A stretch of 64,000 nt of DNA from Psychromarinibacter sp048262455. Its GTDB lineage: Bacteria; Pseudomonadota; Alphaproteobacteria; Rhodobacterales; Rhodobacteraceae. Shown piece by piece: positions 25,599 to 34,147 of this stretch. How positions within the stretch are numbered: the stretch's first letter is position 1; the number at the start of each line of letters is the position of its first letter. Under the pieces are notes generated by a model, which worked only from the letters and a program-made list of their open reading frames with translations, was not told where the DNA came from and searched no databases. Location of the stretch: the NCBI GenBank assembly GCA_048262455.1, contig JBLXFD010000001.1:62001-126000 (forward strand). Direction: 5' to 3'. Position numbers and translations under genes: made by a program.

Positions 25599-27461
25599 TC
25601 ACCCCACCCGCGTCTCCGCTGCCTCCAGCCGTTCCTGCGCCGCCAGCCACAGCCCCTCGGCGCGGCCCAGGCCGTCCATCACCTCGGCGTATTTCTTCTG
25701 CCAGACCTCGGCCTCGCCCAGCTTGTCCTTCTCGTACATCCCCGGATCGGCCAGCTTCCTGGCCAGCTTGTCGCGCATGTCGTTCAGCTTCTCCAGCCGG
25801 CTCTCGCAGCGGCGCACCTCGGCGCGCAGTTCCAGCAGCGCCTCGCGGCTGACCGGCTTGGGGCGGGGCTTTTCCTTGTCCTTGTCCTTCTCGCGCGACG
25901 GGGTCTCGGGGCTGAGCAGCCGCTTGCGGTACTCTTCCAGATCCCCCTCGAACGGCGCCACGCGGCCGCCGCTGACCAGCCACAGGCGGTCGGCCACCAG
26001 GCTCAGCAGGTGCATGTCGTGGCTCACCAGCACCACCGCGCCGGAATAGGCGGTCAGCGCCTCGACCAGCGCCTCGCGGCTTTCGATGTCCAGGTGGTTG
26101 GTCGGCTCGTCGAGGATCAGCAGGTGCGGCGCGTCCAGCGTCGCCAGCATCAGCGACAGCCGCGCCTTCTGCCCGCCCGACAGCCGCCCCACCTCGGTCT
26201 CGGCCTGCGCCGCGCCAAGGCCGAAGCCGCCCAGCCGGGCGCGCAGGCGCGGCGGGGCCTCGTCGGGGCGCAGCCGGCGCAGGTGTTCCAGCGGGGTCTC
26301 GTCAGCGCGCAGCTCGTCCAGCTGGTGCTGGGCGAAGTAGCCCACCCGCAGCTTGGACGAGGTGGTCATGCGGCCCGACTGTACCTCCAGCCGCCCGGCC
26401 AGCAGCTTGGAGAAGGTCGACTTGCCCTCGCCGTTGCGGCCCAGCAGCGCGATCCGGTCGTCCTGGTCGATCCGCAGCGACAGCCGGCCCAGCACCGTGC
26501 GCTCGCCGTAGCCGACGGCGGCGTCCTCCATGGTGATGATCGGCGGCGAAAGTTCCTCGGGCTCGGGGAAGGTGAAGGCCCGCAGCGCGGCCTCCTGCGG
26601 GGTCGAGATCAGCTTGATCCGCTCGATCATCTTCAGCCGCGACTGCGCCTGCACCGCCTTGGTGGCCTTGGCGCGGAAGCGGTCGACGAAGCTTTGCAGG
26701 TGGTCGATGCGGGCCTGGTTCTTGCGGTTCGAGGCCTCGGCCTGGGCGATGCGTTCGGCCCGCTGCTCGGCGAACTTGTCGTAGGGGACGGTGTAGTAGG
26801 TAAGCTTGCGGTCCTCGAGGTGCAGGATGCTGCCCACCGCCCGGTTCAGCAGGCCGCGGTCGTGGCTGATGATCAGCACCGTGTGCGGATAGCGCGCCAG
26901 GTAGGTCTCCAGCCACAGCGCGCCCTCGAGGTCGAGGTAGTTGGTCGGCTCGTCCAGCAGCAGCAGGTCGGGCGCCGCGAACAGCACCGCCGCCAGCGCC
27001 ACGCGCATCCGCCAGCCGCCGGAGAAGGCAGAGCAGGGCATGCGCTGTTCGGCGTCGGTGAAGCCGAGGCCCTTCAGGATCGAGGCGGCGCGGGCCTCGG
27101 CGCTCCAGGCGTCGATGTCGGCCAGCCGGGTCTGCACCTCGGCGATGCGCACCCCCTCGGCGGTCTCGGCCTCGGCCATCAGCGCGGCGCGCTCGGTGTC
27201 GGCGGCCAGCACGGTGTCGATCAGCGACCCCTCGGACCCCGGCACCTCCTGCGCGACGCCGCCGACCCGGGCGCGGGACGGCAGCGAGATCTCGCCGCCC
27301 TCCAGCGCCAGCTCGCCCCGGATCAGCCGGAACAGCGTCGTCTTGCCGGCGCCGTTGCGGCCGACGAGGCCCACCTTGTGGCCCGTGGGAATGCTGGCCG
27401 AGGCCCCCTCGAAGAGGGGCCGGCCGTCGATGGCGAAATGGATGTTCTCGATGCGTAGCAT
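25599..27461 (-). CDS. ABC-F family ATPase
   Basis: 620-residue soluble protein with two ABC cassettes and no membrane spans: Walker A GRNGAGKTT (about 35-43) and GRNGEGKST (about 340), signatures FSGGWRMRVALA and LSGGQKARLSLMLA, and Walker B LLLDEPTNYLD / LILDEPTNHLD. A charged interdomain linker and a C-terminal coiled coil (about 540-615) are visible. ABC-F proteins act on ribosomes (translation factor, antibiotic protection); this one is closest in layout to the Uup/YheS group. The start at MLRIENIHFA is chosen over an upstream in-frame ATG at 27551. Confidence 0.93.
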   Translation of the reverse strand: MLRIENIHFAIDGRPLFEGASASIPTGHKVGLVGRNGAGKTTLFRLIRGELALEGGEISLPSRARVGGVAQEVPGSEGSLIDTVLAADTERAALMAEAETAEGVRIAEVQTRLADIDAWSAEARAASILKGLGFTDAEQRMPCSAFSGGWRMRVALAAVLFAAPDLLLLDEPTNYLDLEGALWLETYLARYPHTVLIISHDRGLLNRAVGSILHLEDRKLTYYTVPYDKFAEQRAERIAQAEASNRKNQARIDHLQSFVDRFRAKATKAVQAQSRLKMIERIKLISTPQEAALRAFTFPEPEELSPPIITMEDAAVGYGERTVLGRLSLRIDQDDRIALLGRNGEGKSTFSKLLAGRLEVQSGRMTTSSKLRVGYFAQHQLDELRADETPLEHLRRLRPDEAPPRLRARLGGFGLGAAQAETEVGRLSGGQKARLSLMLATLDAPHLLILDEPTNHLDIESREALVEALTAYSGAVVLVSHDMHLLSLVADRLWLVSGGRVAPFEGDLEEYRKRLLSPETPSREKDKDKEKPRPKPVSREALLELRAEVRRCESRLEKLNDMRDKLARKLADPGMYEKDKLGEAEVWQKKYAEVMDGLGRAEGLWLAAQERLEAAETRVG

Positions 27462-27549
27462 GGGCGCGGGGATGCGGCGCGCGGGCGCGCTTGTCAATGC
27501 CGCGCCGGCGCTCCTATGGTGGCGGCGATGCCGGCCCCGGAGTAGCCCC

Positions 27550-27987
27550 ATGCGTTTCGCCCCCTACCTCGCCGCCTGTGCGCTGGCCGCCGCCCTGCCG
27601 GCCGCCCCCTCGGCGGCACAGGAGGATGACGACTGGACCCAGTACCTGCCGTTCCAGAGCCCGGGCGGCGCGGTCTACTGCGTGGTGGTCACCGGCCTGC
27701 GTAACTACGTGCGCTGCGACGTGATGGACGCCGTGGACGCGGCAGACGACCTGCCGGAGGCCTGCGACCGGCGCTGGGGGCTGGCGTTTGAACTGCCGGA
27801 GCGCGGCCCGCCCGTGGTGCTTTGCACCGGCGAGACGGTGACCGACCCGACGGTGCAGGTCATGCCCCCTGGCTACAGCCACGGGCGCGGCGGGGTGATC
27901 TGCTTTTCCGAGGTCGCGGGCATGACCTGCATGAACGCCGAGGCCCACGGCTTCACCCTGAAACAGGGCGAACAGCAGCTGTTCTGA
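27550..27987 (+). CDS. Secreted DUF6636-like protein
   Basis: 145 residues. A signal peptide (1-23, cleavage after SAAQ) is followed by a small Cys-rich domain: QSPGGAVYCVVV, VRCDVMDA, CDRRWGLAFEL, VVLCTGETV, GVICFSEVAGMTCMNAEAHGFTL. Six cysteines and the final GHGF-like AHGFTL element resemble DUF6636, a family of unknown function. Periplasmic or secreted. Divergent from the ABC-F gene. Confidence 0.8.
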   Translation: MRFAPYLAACALAAALPAAPSAAQEDDDWTQYLPFQSPGGAVYCVVVTGLRNYVRCDVMDAVDAADDLPEACDRRWGLAFELPERGPPVVLCTGETVTDPTVQVMPPGYSHGRGGVICFSEVAGMTCMNAEAHGFTLKQGEQQLF

Positions 27988-28133
27988 CGGGTTTTGTCGC
28001 CGGCTTGCCGTACAGTCACCCCCGCGCGGGGCCGATCGTTGCGCGGATCCTGCCGCTATGAGGCAAGATTTCGACAATGCGGCGCCGAGGTGGCAGAAGG
28101 ATGGCGGGGGCCGGGACGACAGGGTTTGGTCGG

Positions 28134-28328
28134 ATGGTCATGGTTATCGGGTACGTCAGCGCGTTTCATCGCGACGAAAGCGGTGCGGTCAGCACCGATT
28201 GGGTGGTGGTCTGCGCCTTCTGCGTGGGGCTCGCCATCGCGGTGGGCAATCTCTTCGGGGGGATCTCGAAGGATCATTCCGAACGGATCGGCGCCACCAT
28301 GGTCAGCAACGGCATCAAGACCTACTGA
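28134..28328 (+). CDS. Small Flp-pilin-like membrane protein
   Basis: 64 residues. FHRDESGAVSTDWVVV (11-26) followed by a hydrophobic span (24-44) has the shape of a class III (Flp/TadE type) prepilin: charged leader, Gly17 before the possible cleavage site, and an acidic residue at mature position 5 (Asp instead of the usual Glu), then an aromatic residue (Trp for Tyr). No tad/cpa pilus genes are nearby. The start is uncertain: ATG 28101, 28134 and 28140 are all in frame and none has a good Shine-Dalgarno. Confidence 0.62.
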   Translation: MVMVIGYVSAFHRDESGAVSTDWVVVCAFCVGLAIAVGNLFGGISKDHSERIGATMVSNGIKTY

Positions 28329-28338
28329 GGCCGGGGAC

Positions 28339-29316
28339 CTACGCCGGCCAGGCCACGCGGAACCCCTGGTGGGTGGTGGTGCTGTCCGGCGAGTTGCCCG
28401 AGCGCGCGGCGATCCGGTAGCGGAAGCAGTAGCTGCGGTGGCACAGGAAACTGCCGCCCTTCAGCAGCCGGTAGCCCTTCATCCCCTGCAACCGGGCCTT
28501 CACCTCCTTCTTCAGCGAGCGGATGGTGAAGGCGTCGGCGGTCCATTCCCAGACGTTCCCCACCATGTTGTGCAGCCCGTAGCCGTTGGGCGCGAAGCTG
28601 CCCGAGGGGGCGGTGGCGAGGTAGCCGTCGGCGCCGGTGTTGGTCTCGGGAAAGCGGCCCTGCCAGATGTTGCAGGGCAGGGCGGTCTCGTCGTCGGGCT
28701 CGGCGTCGCCCCAGGGGAACATCACCTCGCCGCGCCCGCCGCGCGCCGCGTGCTCCCACTCCGCCTCGGTGGGCAGGCGGCCGCCGGCCCAGTCGGCATA
28801 GGCGCGGGCGTCGTTCCAGGACACGTGTACCGCCGGGTGATCGGGCAGGTCCCGCGCCGCGTCGCCGCCGCTGCCGTCGATGTCGCGCCAGGTGGCGCCG
28901 TCGACGCGCCGCCACCACTCGATCCCCTGCACGCCCATGGTGGGGGGGTGGCCGTCGGGGACCTGGTTCCAGAAGACGAAGGACCAGCCGAAGCGCTCTG
29001 CCTCGGTGACATGGCCGGTGGCCTCGATGAAGGCGGCGAACTGGGCGTTGGTGACGGGGTTGGCGGACAGGCGGAAGGGCTTGACGCGGGCGCGGCGCAG
29101 GGGGCTTTCGCCGTCCACCGGGATCTGCGGCGCCGAGGTGCCCAGCAGGCCCTGGCCGCCGGGGATCAGGACGGTGTCGGCGGTGGCCGGGTCGAAGCGG
29201 GCGGCGGGTCGCGGCGTAGCCGGAGCGGGGACGGCCGGGGCCGGGGCGGGCGCTTCCGCGGCGGGCGCGCGCGCCGGGGCGCAGCAGCTCTTCACTTCGC
29301 TTGCCCGCTCGTTCAT
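28339..29316 (-). CDS. Formylglycine-generating enzyme (sulfatase-modifying factor)
   Basis: 325 residues. FGE oxidises the active-site Cys of type I sulfatases to C-alpha-formylglycine using O2 and copper. The C-terminal catalytic block GGSFLCHRSYC contains Cys292 and Cys297, the same spacing as human FGE Cys336/Cys341. HPAVHVSWNDARAYADWAG, LPTEAEWEHAARGG and CNIWQGRFPETN are all conserved. The N-terminus carries a Cys-Cys pair (residues 11-12) and an Ala/Pro linker before the fold. Start chosen at MNERASE; further upstream codons are not family-like. Its likely clients are the three Cys-type sulfatases at 43165, 44592 and 53959. Confidence 0.93.
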   Translation of the reverse strand: MNERASEVKSCCAPARAPAAEAPAPAPAVPAPATPRPAARFDPATADTVLIPGGQGLLGTSAPQIPVDGESPLRRARVKPFRLSANPVTNAQFAAFIEATGHVTEAERFGWSFVFWNQVPDGHPPTMGVQGIEWWRRVDGATWRDIDGSGGDAARDLPDHPAVHVSWNDARAYADWAGGRLPTEAEWEHAARGGRGEVMFPWGDAEPDDETALPCNIWQGRFPETNTGADGYLATAPSGSFAPNGYGLHNMVGNVWEWTADAFTIRSLKKEVKARLQGMKGYRLLKGGSFLCHRSYCFRYRIAARSGNSPDSTTTHQGFRVAWPA

Positions 29317-29464
29317 CGCCCGTCTCCCGCTTGCCCTCTCCCCCTGCAGATAAGGCAGCCGGTCCCCCGATTGCAATCGGGGCGCGCAAATCTCGCCCCC
29401 GCTCTGGCCGTTCCCTGCCGCAGGGTCTACCTCTTGCGCCAGTGAAACCAGTCCGGAGCCTCCC

Positions 29465-31771
29465 ATGACCCAGCAAACCCCCATCCGCCGCCGCGAGGAC
29501 CCCCGGCTTCTGAAGGGCGAGGGGCATTACGCGGGCGACCGGCTGCCCGAGGGGTGCGCGCAGATGGTGTTCCTGCGGGCGCCCCATGCCCATGCCGACC
29601 TGGTGCGGCTGGACACCGGGGCCGCCCGCGCCATGCCCGGCGTACTGGCGGTGCTGACGGCGGCGGACCTGGAGGCGGCGGGGCTGCGCGGCATGGCGGG
29701 GGGCTTCGGCACCGGCCGCGCCGACGGCTCGCCCGCGCCGGACACCCCGCGCCCGGTGCTGGTCAAGGACCGGGTCCGCGCGCTGGGCGAGGCGGTGGCG
29801 GCGGTGGTGGCCGAGACCGCCGCGCAGGCGCAGGACGCGGCCGAGGCGATCGAGGCGGATTACGAGGTGCGCCCCGTGGTCACCGCCGCCAACGCCCTGG
29901 CGGCCGATGCGCCGCTGGTCTGGGACAACGCGCCGGGCAACGTGGCCTTCGACTGGTCCGCCGGCGACGCGTCGGCGACCGAGGCGGCGCTGCAGGCGGG
30001 CGCCCACGTGACCCGGCAGGAACTGTCCGTCTCGCGCGTGACCGCCGCGCCGCTGGAGACCCGGGTGATGCTGGCGGTGCCGGGCGAGAACGGCGCGCTG
30101 ACGGTGCGGGCCAGCCACCAGGCGCCCTTCGGGCTGAAGGGCGGGCTGGAGGGCGCCGGGTTCGACGGCCCCCTGCGGGTGGAGATCGGCGATGTCGGCG
30201 GCTCCTTCGGGATGAAGGGCGGGCTGCAGCTGGAGGCGGTGCCGCTGGCGCTGGCGGCGCGGCAGCTGGGCCGGCCCGTGCTGTGGGAAGGCTCGCGCAG
30301 CGATGCCTTCCTGTCCGACGACCAGGCGCGCGAGCAGCGGGCGGTGGTGGAGCTTGGCTTTGACAAGGACCACCGCATCACCGCGCTGCGGGTTCGGGTG
30401 GATGCGAATGTCGGCGCCTGGATCACCGGCAAGGCGGGGTGGTCCATCAGCAACATCGGCGGTGTCGCCGGGGTTTACGACATCCCCGCGATCCGGGCCG
30501 AGGTGCGCGGGGTGCTGACCAATACCCCGCTGCAGGCCGCCTACCGCGGCGCCGGGCGGCCCGAGGCGACCTACCTGGTCGAGCGCGCGCTGGACGTGGC
30601 GGCGGCCGAGCTGGGCCTGTCGCCGCTGGACCTGCGCCGCCGCAACCTGATACCCGCCGAGGCCATGCCCTACGACACGGCGCTGCTGTTCAACTACGAC
30701 TGCGGCGACTTCGCCGCCAACATGGACCAGGCCGAGGCCTTGGCCGACGTCGCCGGTTTCGAGGCCCGCCGCCGCGAGGCCGAGGCGCGGGGCAAGCTGC
30801 GCGGGCTGGGGGTGGCCAATTGCATCGAGGTGGCGGGCGGGCCCTATTCCAAGGTGAACCCCGACCAGGCGGGCGCCGACCTGATGGCCGACGGCACCCT
30901 GCGGCTGCGGCCCGGCAGCATGTCCGTGGGGCAGGGCTTCGAGACGGTGTTCCCGCGCATGGTGGCGGACCGGCTGGGGGTGGACCCCGGGCAGGTGGTG
31001 CACGCGCAGGGGGATACCGACCTGCTGGACTGGGGCAAGGGCAACGGCGGCTCTGGCCAGCTGTGCGTCGGCGGCGGCGCGGTCCACGCGGTGACCGAGG
31101 CGCTGCGCGCGGCGCTGATCGAGCGGGCGGCCGAACGCTTTGGCGCCACCGCCGCCGAGGTGACGCTGGAGGACGGGCTGCTGCGCGCCGGCAACGAGAC
31201 GCTGACGCTGGCCGAACTCGCCGCGGAGATGGAGCCGGACGCGGAGGGTGCGGTGCTGCGCTGCAAGGAGACCTTCCGCCCCGAGGCCCCCACCTATCCC
31301 AACGCCACCCACATCTGCGAGGTCGAGGTGGACCCCGAGACCGGCGAGGTGGAACTGATCGCCTACAGCGCCGTCGAGGACATCGGCACCGTCATCGCGC
31401 CGCAACTGGCGCGCGGGCAGCTGCACGGCGGCATCGTGCAGGGCATCGGCCAGGCGCTGGGCGAGGAGATCGTGCTGGACGACTCGGGCGAGCTGCTGAC
31501 CGGCAGCTTCATGGACTACCAGATGCCCCGCGCCTCTGACCTGCCGATGTTCCGGCTGGACTTCAACCCGGTGCCCACGAAGATGAACCCGCTCGGTGCA
31601 AAGGGGGTGGGCGAGGCCGGCACCGTGGGCGGGCTGAGCGCCATGGCCAACGCGGTCAACGCGGCGCTGGCCACGCGCGGGGTGCGGCACCTCGACATGC
31701 CTACAACGCCGCTGCGGGTCTGGCAGGCGCTGCGGGAGGCGGGGCAGGGCGCAAACCGGGGCGGGACCTGA
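29465..31771 (+). CDS. Xanthine dehydrogenase/CoxL family molybdopterin-binding subunit (orphan)
   Basis: 768-residue large subunit of a molybdenum hydroxylase. RREDPRLLKGEGHYAGD at the N-terminus, GSFGMKGG, the AYRGAGRPEATY loop (form II CoxL-like, not the AYRCSFR of true CO dehydrogenase), VGQGFETVF, and GVGEAGTVGG with catalytic Glu717. The FAD (CoxM-like) and 2Fe-2S (CoxS-like) partners are not adjacent, so it must pair with subunits elsewhere or be an incomplete system. It is divergent from FGE (148-bp gap). Substrate unknown. Confidence 0.9.
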   Translation: MTQQTPIRRREDPRLLKGEGHYAGDRLPEGCAQMVFLRAPHAHADLVRLDTGAARAMPGVLAVLTAADLEAAGLRGMAGGFGTGRADGSPAPDTPRPVLVKDRVRALGEAVAAVVAETAAQAQDAAEAIEADYEVRPVVTAANALAADAPLVWDNAPGNVAFDWSAGDASATEAALQAGAHVTRQELSVSRVTAAPLETRVMLAVPGENGALTVRASHQAPFGLKGGLEGAGFDGPLRVEIGDVGGSFGMKGGLQLEAVPLALAARQLGRPVLWEGSRSDAFLSDDQAREQRAVVELGFDKDHRITALRVRVDANVGAWITGKAGWSISNIGGVAGVYDIPAIRAEVRGVLTNTPLQAAYRGAGRPEATYLVERALDVAAAELGLSPLDLRRRNLIPAEAMPYDTALLFNYDCGDFAANMDQAEALADVAGFEARRREAEARGKLRGLGVANCIEVAGGPYSKVNPDQAGADLMADGTLRLRPGSMSVGQGFETVFPRMVADRLGVDPGQVVHAQGDTDLLDWGKGNGGSGQLCVGGGAVHAVTEALRAALIERAAERFGATAAEVTLEDGLLRAGNETLTLAELAAEMEPDAEGAVLRCKETFRPEAPTYPNATHICEVEVDPETGEVELIAYSAVEDIGTVIAPQLARGQLHGGIVQGIGQALGEEIVLDDSGELLTGSFMDYQMPRASDLPMFRLDFNPVPTKMNPLGAKGVGEAGTVGGLSAMANAVNAALATRGVRHLDMPTTPLRVWQALREAGQGANRGGT

Positions 31772-31780
31772 TTTCTTCAG

Positions 31781-31801
31781 GCTTGAAACTTCAAGCTTGA
31801 A
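31781..31801. promoter_or_regulatory. Overlapping palindromes, candidate MarR operator
   Basis: GCTTGAA-AC-TTCAAGC (31781-31796) overlaps the perfect 12-bp palindrome TTCAAGCTTGAA (31790-31801). It stands 51 bases before the start of the anthranilate operon, in an unusually A/T-rich stretch. The operon encodes a MarR regulator at 34884, whose family binds palindromes of this size, so autoregulation by an aromatic acyl-CoA ligand is likely but not shown. Confidence 0.6.
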
Positions 31802-31852
31802 ATAAAATCCGGAGCGCGTAGACTTCTCCCTGCTGAGGACTGGGAGGACCGG

Positions 31853-34147
31853 ATGCGGATTGCCTGCCTGGGAGGCGGCCCCGCGGGGCTGTACTTCGCC
31901 ATCTCGATGAAGCTGCGCGACCCCGCGCACGAGATCATCGTCTACGAACGCAACCGGCCCGACGACACCTTCGGCTGGGGGGTGGTACTGTCCGACGAGA
32001 CGCTGGACAACCTCGCCGCCAACGATCCCGAAAGCGCCGGGGCGATCCGCGGCCACTTCGCCTACTGGGACGACGTGGCGCTGGTGGTGAAGGGCCAGCG
32101 GCTGGTCAGCGGCGGCCACGGCTTCTGCGGCATCGGCCGGCACCGGCTGCTGGTGCTGCTGCAGGACCGCGCCCGCGCGCTGGGGGTGGACCTGCGCTAT
32201 TCCACGGAAGTTGAGGATATCGAGGCGCTGAAGGCCGATCACGACCTGGTGGTGGCGGCGGACGGGCTGAACTCGCGCACCCGCCGGCACTTCGAGGAGG
32301 CCTTCCGCCCGGATGTCGAGGAACGGCTGTGCCCCTTCGTCTGGCTGGGCACCCGCCAGACCTTCCGCGACGCCTTCACCTTCATCTTCGAGCAGACGGA
32401 ACACGGCTGGGTCTGGGCCCACGCCTACCAGTTCGACGCCGATACCGCGACCTTCATCGTCGAATGCTCGCAGGCCACCTTCGACGGCTTCGGCTTCGGG
32501 CAGATGAGCCAGGCGGAAAGCATTGCCGTCTGCGAGCGGATCTTCAAGGACCACCTCGGCGGCCACGCGCTGATGTCCAACGCCAACCACATCCGCGGCT
32601 CGGCCTGGATCCGCTTCCCCCGCGTGCTTTGCGAGAAGTGGAGCCACGAGAACGTCGTGCTGCTGGGCGACGCGGCGGCGACGGCGCATTTCTCGATCGG
32701 CTCTGGCACCAAGCTGGCGCTGGAATCGGCCATCGCTCTGGCCGACCTGCTGACCGAAGAACGCGACATGGCCGCCGCCTTCGCCCGCTACGAGGACGCG
32801 CGGCGGCTGGAGGTGCTGCGGCTGCAATCGGCGGCGCGCAACTCCATGGAGTGGTTCGAAAGCGTCGAGCGGTACCTGCACCTCGACCCGGTGCAGCTGA
32901 ACTACTCGCTGCTGACCCGCAGCCAGCGCATCAGCCACGAGAACCTGCGCCTGCGGGATCCGGACTGGCTGGCCTCGGCCGAACGGTGGTTCCTGCAGCA
33001 ATCGGGCGTGCCCGAGGACGCGGGCGCCCGCCCGCCGATGCTGGCGCCCTTCCGACTGCGGGACATGGACCTGAAAAGCCGGATCGTGGTCTCGCCCATG
33101 GCGCAGTACAAGGCGGTCGACGGCTGCCCCACCGACTGGCACCTGGTGCACTACGGCGAGCGGGCCAAGGGCGGGGCGGGGCTGGTCTATACCGAGATGA
33201 CCTGCGTCAGCCCCGAGGGCCGCATCACCCCCGGCTGCCCCGGCCTCTACGCGCCGGAACACGAGGCGGCGTGGAAGCGGCTGGTGGATTTCGTGCACGG
33301 AGAGACGGACGCGAAGATCTGCTGCCAGATCGGCCATTCCGGGCGCAAGGGCTCGACCGGGCTGGGCTGGGAAGGCATGGACGCGCCGCTGGACAGCGGC
33401 AACTGGGAGGTGGTTTCGGCCTCGGCGATCCCCTGGTCGGGGAACAACCAGACGCCGAGAGAGATCACCCGCGCCGAGATGGACGCGGTGCGGGACGAAT
33501 TCGTCGCCGCGGCCCGCATGGCCGGGCGCTGCGGCTTCGACATGATCGAGCTGCACGCGGCCCATGGCTACCTCGTATCCTCCTTCATCTCGCCCCTGTC
33601 GAACCGGCGGAGCGACGAATACGGCGGCAGCCTCGACAACCGGATGCGCTGGCCGCTGGAGGTCTTCGCGGCCATGCGCGCGGTATGGCCCGATGAAAAG
33701 CCTATGTCGGTGCGGATCTCGGCCACCGACTGGGTGGGCGAGGACGGCGTGACCCCGGACGAGGCGGTGGAGATCGCCCGCCGCTTCGGCGCCGCCGGGG
33801 CCGACCTGATCGACGTCTCCGCCGGCCAGACCAGCGTGGAGGCGCGGCCGATCTACGGGCGGATGTTCCAGACGCCCTTCTCGGACCGGATCCGCAACGA
33901 GGCGGGGCTGGCGACCATGGCGGTGGGCAATATCTACGAGGCGGACCACGCCAACTCGATCCTGCTGGCGGGGCGCGCCGACCTTGTGGCGGTGGGCCGG
34001 CCGCACCTGGCCGATCCCTACTGGACCCTGCGCGAGGCCGCCCGCACCGGCGACCGCGCGGCGGACTGGCCGCTGCCCTACCTTCCGGCGCGCGACCAGC
34101 TGTGGCGCCTTGCGGACCGCGAGGCAGAGACGGTGGGCAAGGTATGA
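31853..34147 (+). CDS. 2-Aminobenzoyl-CoA monooxygenase/reductase-type fusion (salicylyl-CoA 5-hydroxylase family)
   Basis: 764 residues, two flavoproteins in one chain. The N-half is a class A FAD monooxygenase: CLGGGPAGLYFAI (5-17) and LLGDAAATAHFSIGSG near 280. The C-half, from about residue 395, is an old yellow enzyme/NADH:flavin oxidoreductase barrel: VVSPMAQYKAVDG, ELHAAHGYLVSSFISPLSN, RRSDEYGGSLDNR. This fusion is known from Azoarcus 2-aminobenzoyl-CoA monooxygenase/reductase, which hydroxylates and then dearomatises the ring; salicylyl-CoA 5-hydroxylases share the architecture. The CoA ligase, SDR, beta-oxidation genes and tryptophan dioxygenase downstream favour anthraniloyl-CoA. 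Confidence 0.9.
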   Translation: MRIACLGGGPAGLYFAISMKLRDPAHEIIVYERNRPDDTFGWGVVLSDETLDNLAANDPESAGAIRGHFAYWDDVALVVKGQRLVSGGHGFCGIGRHRLLVLLQDRARALGVDLRYSTEVEDIEALKADHDLVVAADGLNSRTRRHFEEAFRPDVEERLCPFVWLGTRQTFRDAFTFIFEQTEHGWVWAHAYQFDADTATFIVECSQATFDGFGFGQMSQAESIAVCERIFKDHLGGHALMSNANHIRGSAWIRFPRVLCEKWSHENVVLLGDAAATAHFSIGSGTKLALESAIALADLLTEERDMAAAFARYEDARRLEVLRLQSAARNSMEWFESVERYLHLDPVQLNYSLLTRSQRISHENLRLRDPDWLASAERWFLQQSGVPEDAGARPPMLAPFRLRDMDLKSRIVVSPMAQYKAVDGCPTDWHLVHYGERAKGGAGLVYTEMTCVSPEGRITPGCPGLYAPEHEAAWKRLVDFVHGETDAKICCQIGHSGRKGSTGLGWEGMDAPLDSGNWEVVSASAIPWSGNNQTPREITRAEMDAVRDEFVAAARMAGRCGFDMIELHAAHGYLVSSFISPLSNRRSDEYGGSLDNRMRWPLEVFAAMRAVWPDEKPMSVRISATDWVGEDGVTPDEAVEIARRFGAAGADLIDVSAGQTSVEARPIYGRMFQTPFSDRIRNEAGLATMAVGNIYEADHANSILLAGRADLVAVGRPHLADPYWTLREAARTGDRAADWPLPYLPARDQLWRLADREAETVGKV

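Noticed and set aside
29465..31771. True carbon monoxide dehydrogenase large subunit
   Set aside because: The active-site loop reads AYRGAGR rather than AYRCSFR, and coxM/coxS are absent.
28322..34006. Very long minus-strand open frame opposite FGE, the molybdopterin subunit and the anthranilate fusion gene
   Set aside because: Shadow of GC-rich coding DNA; the translated product is His/Arg/Gly/Ala-rich with no family motif, while the other strand and frames carry clear enzymes.
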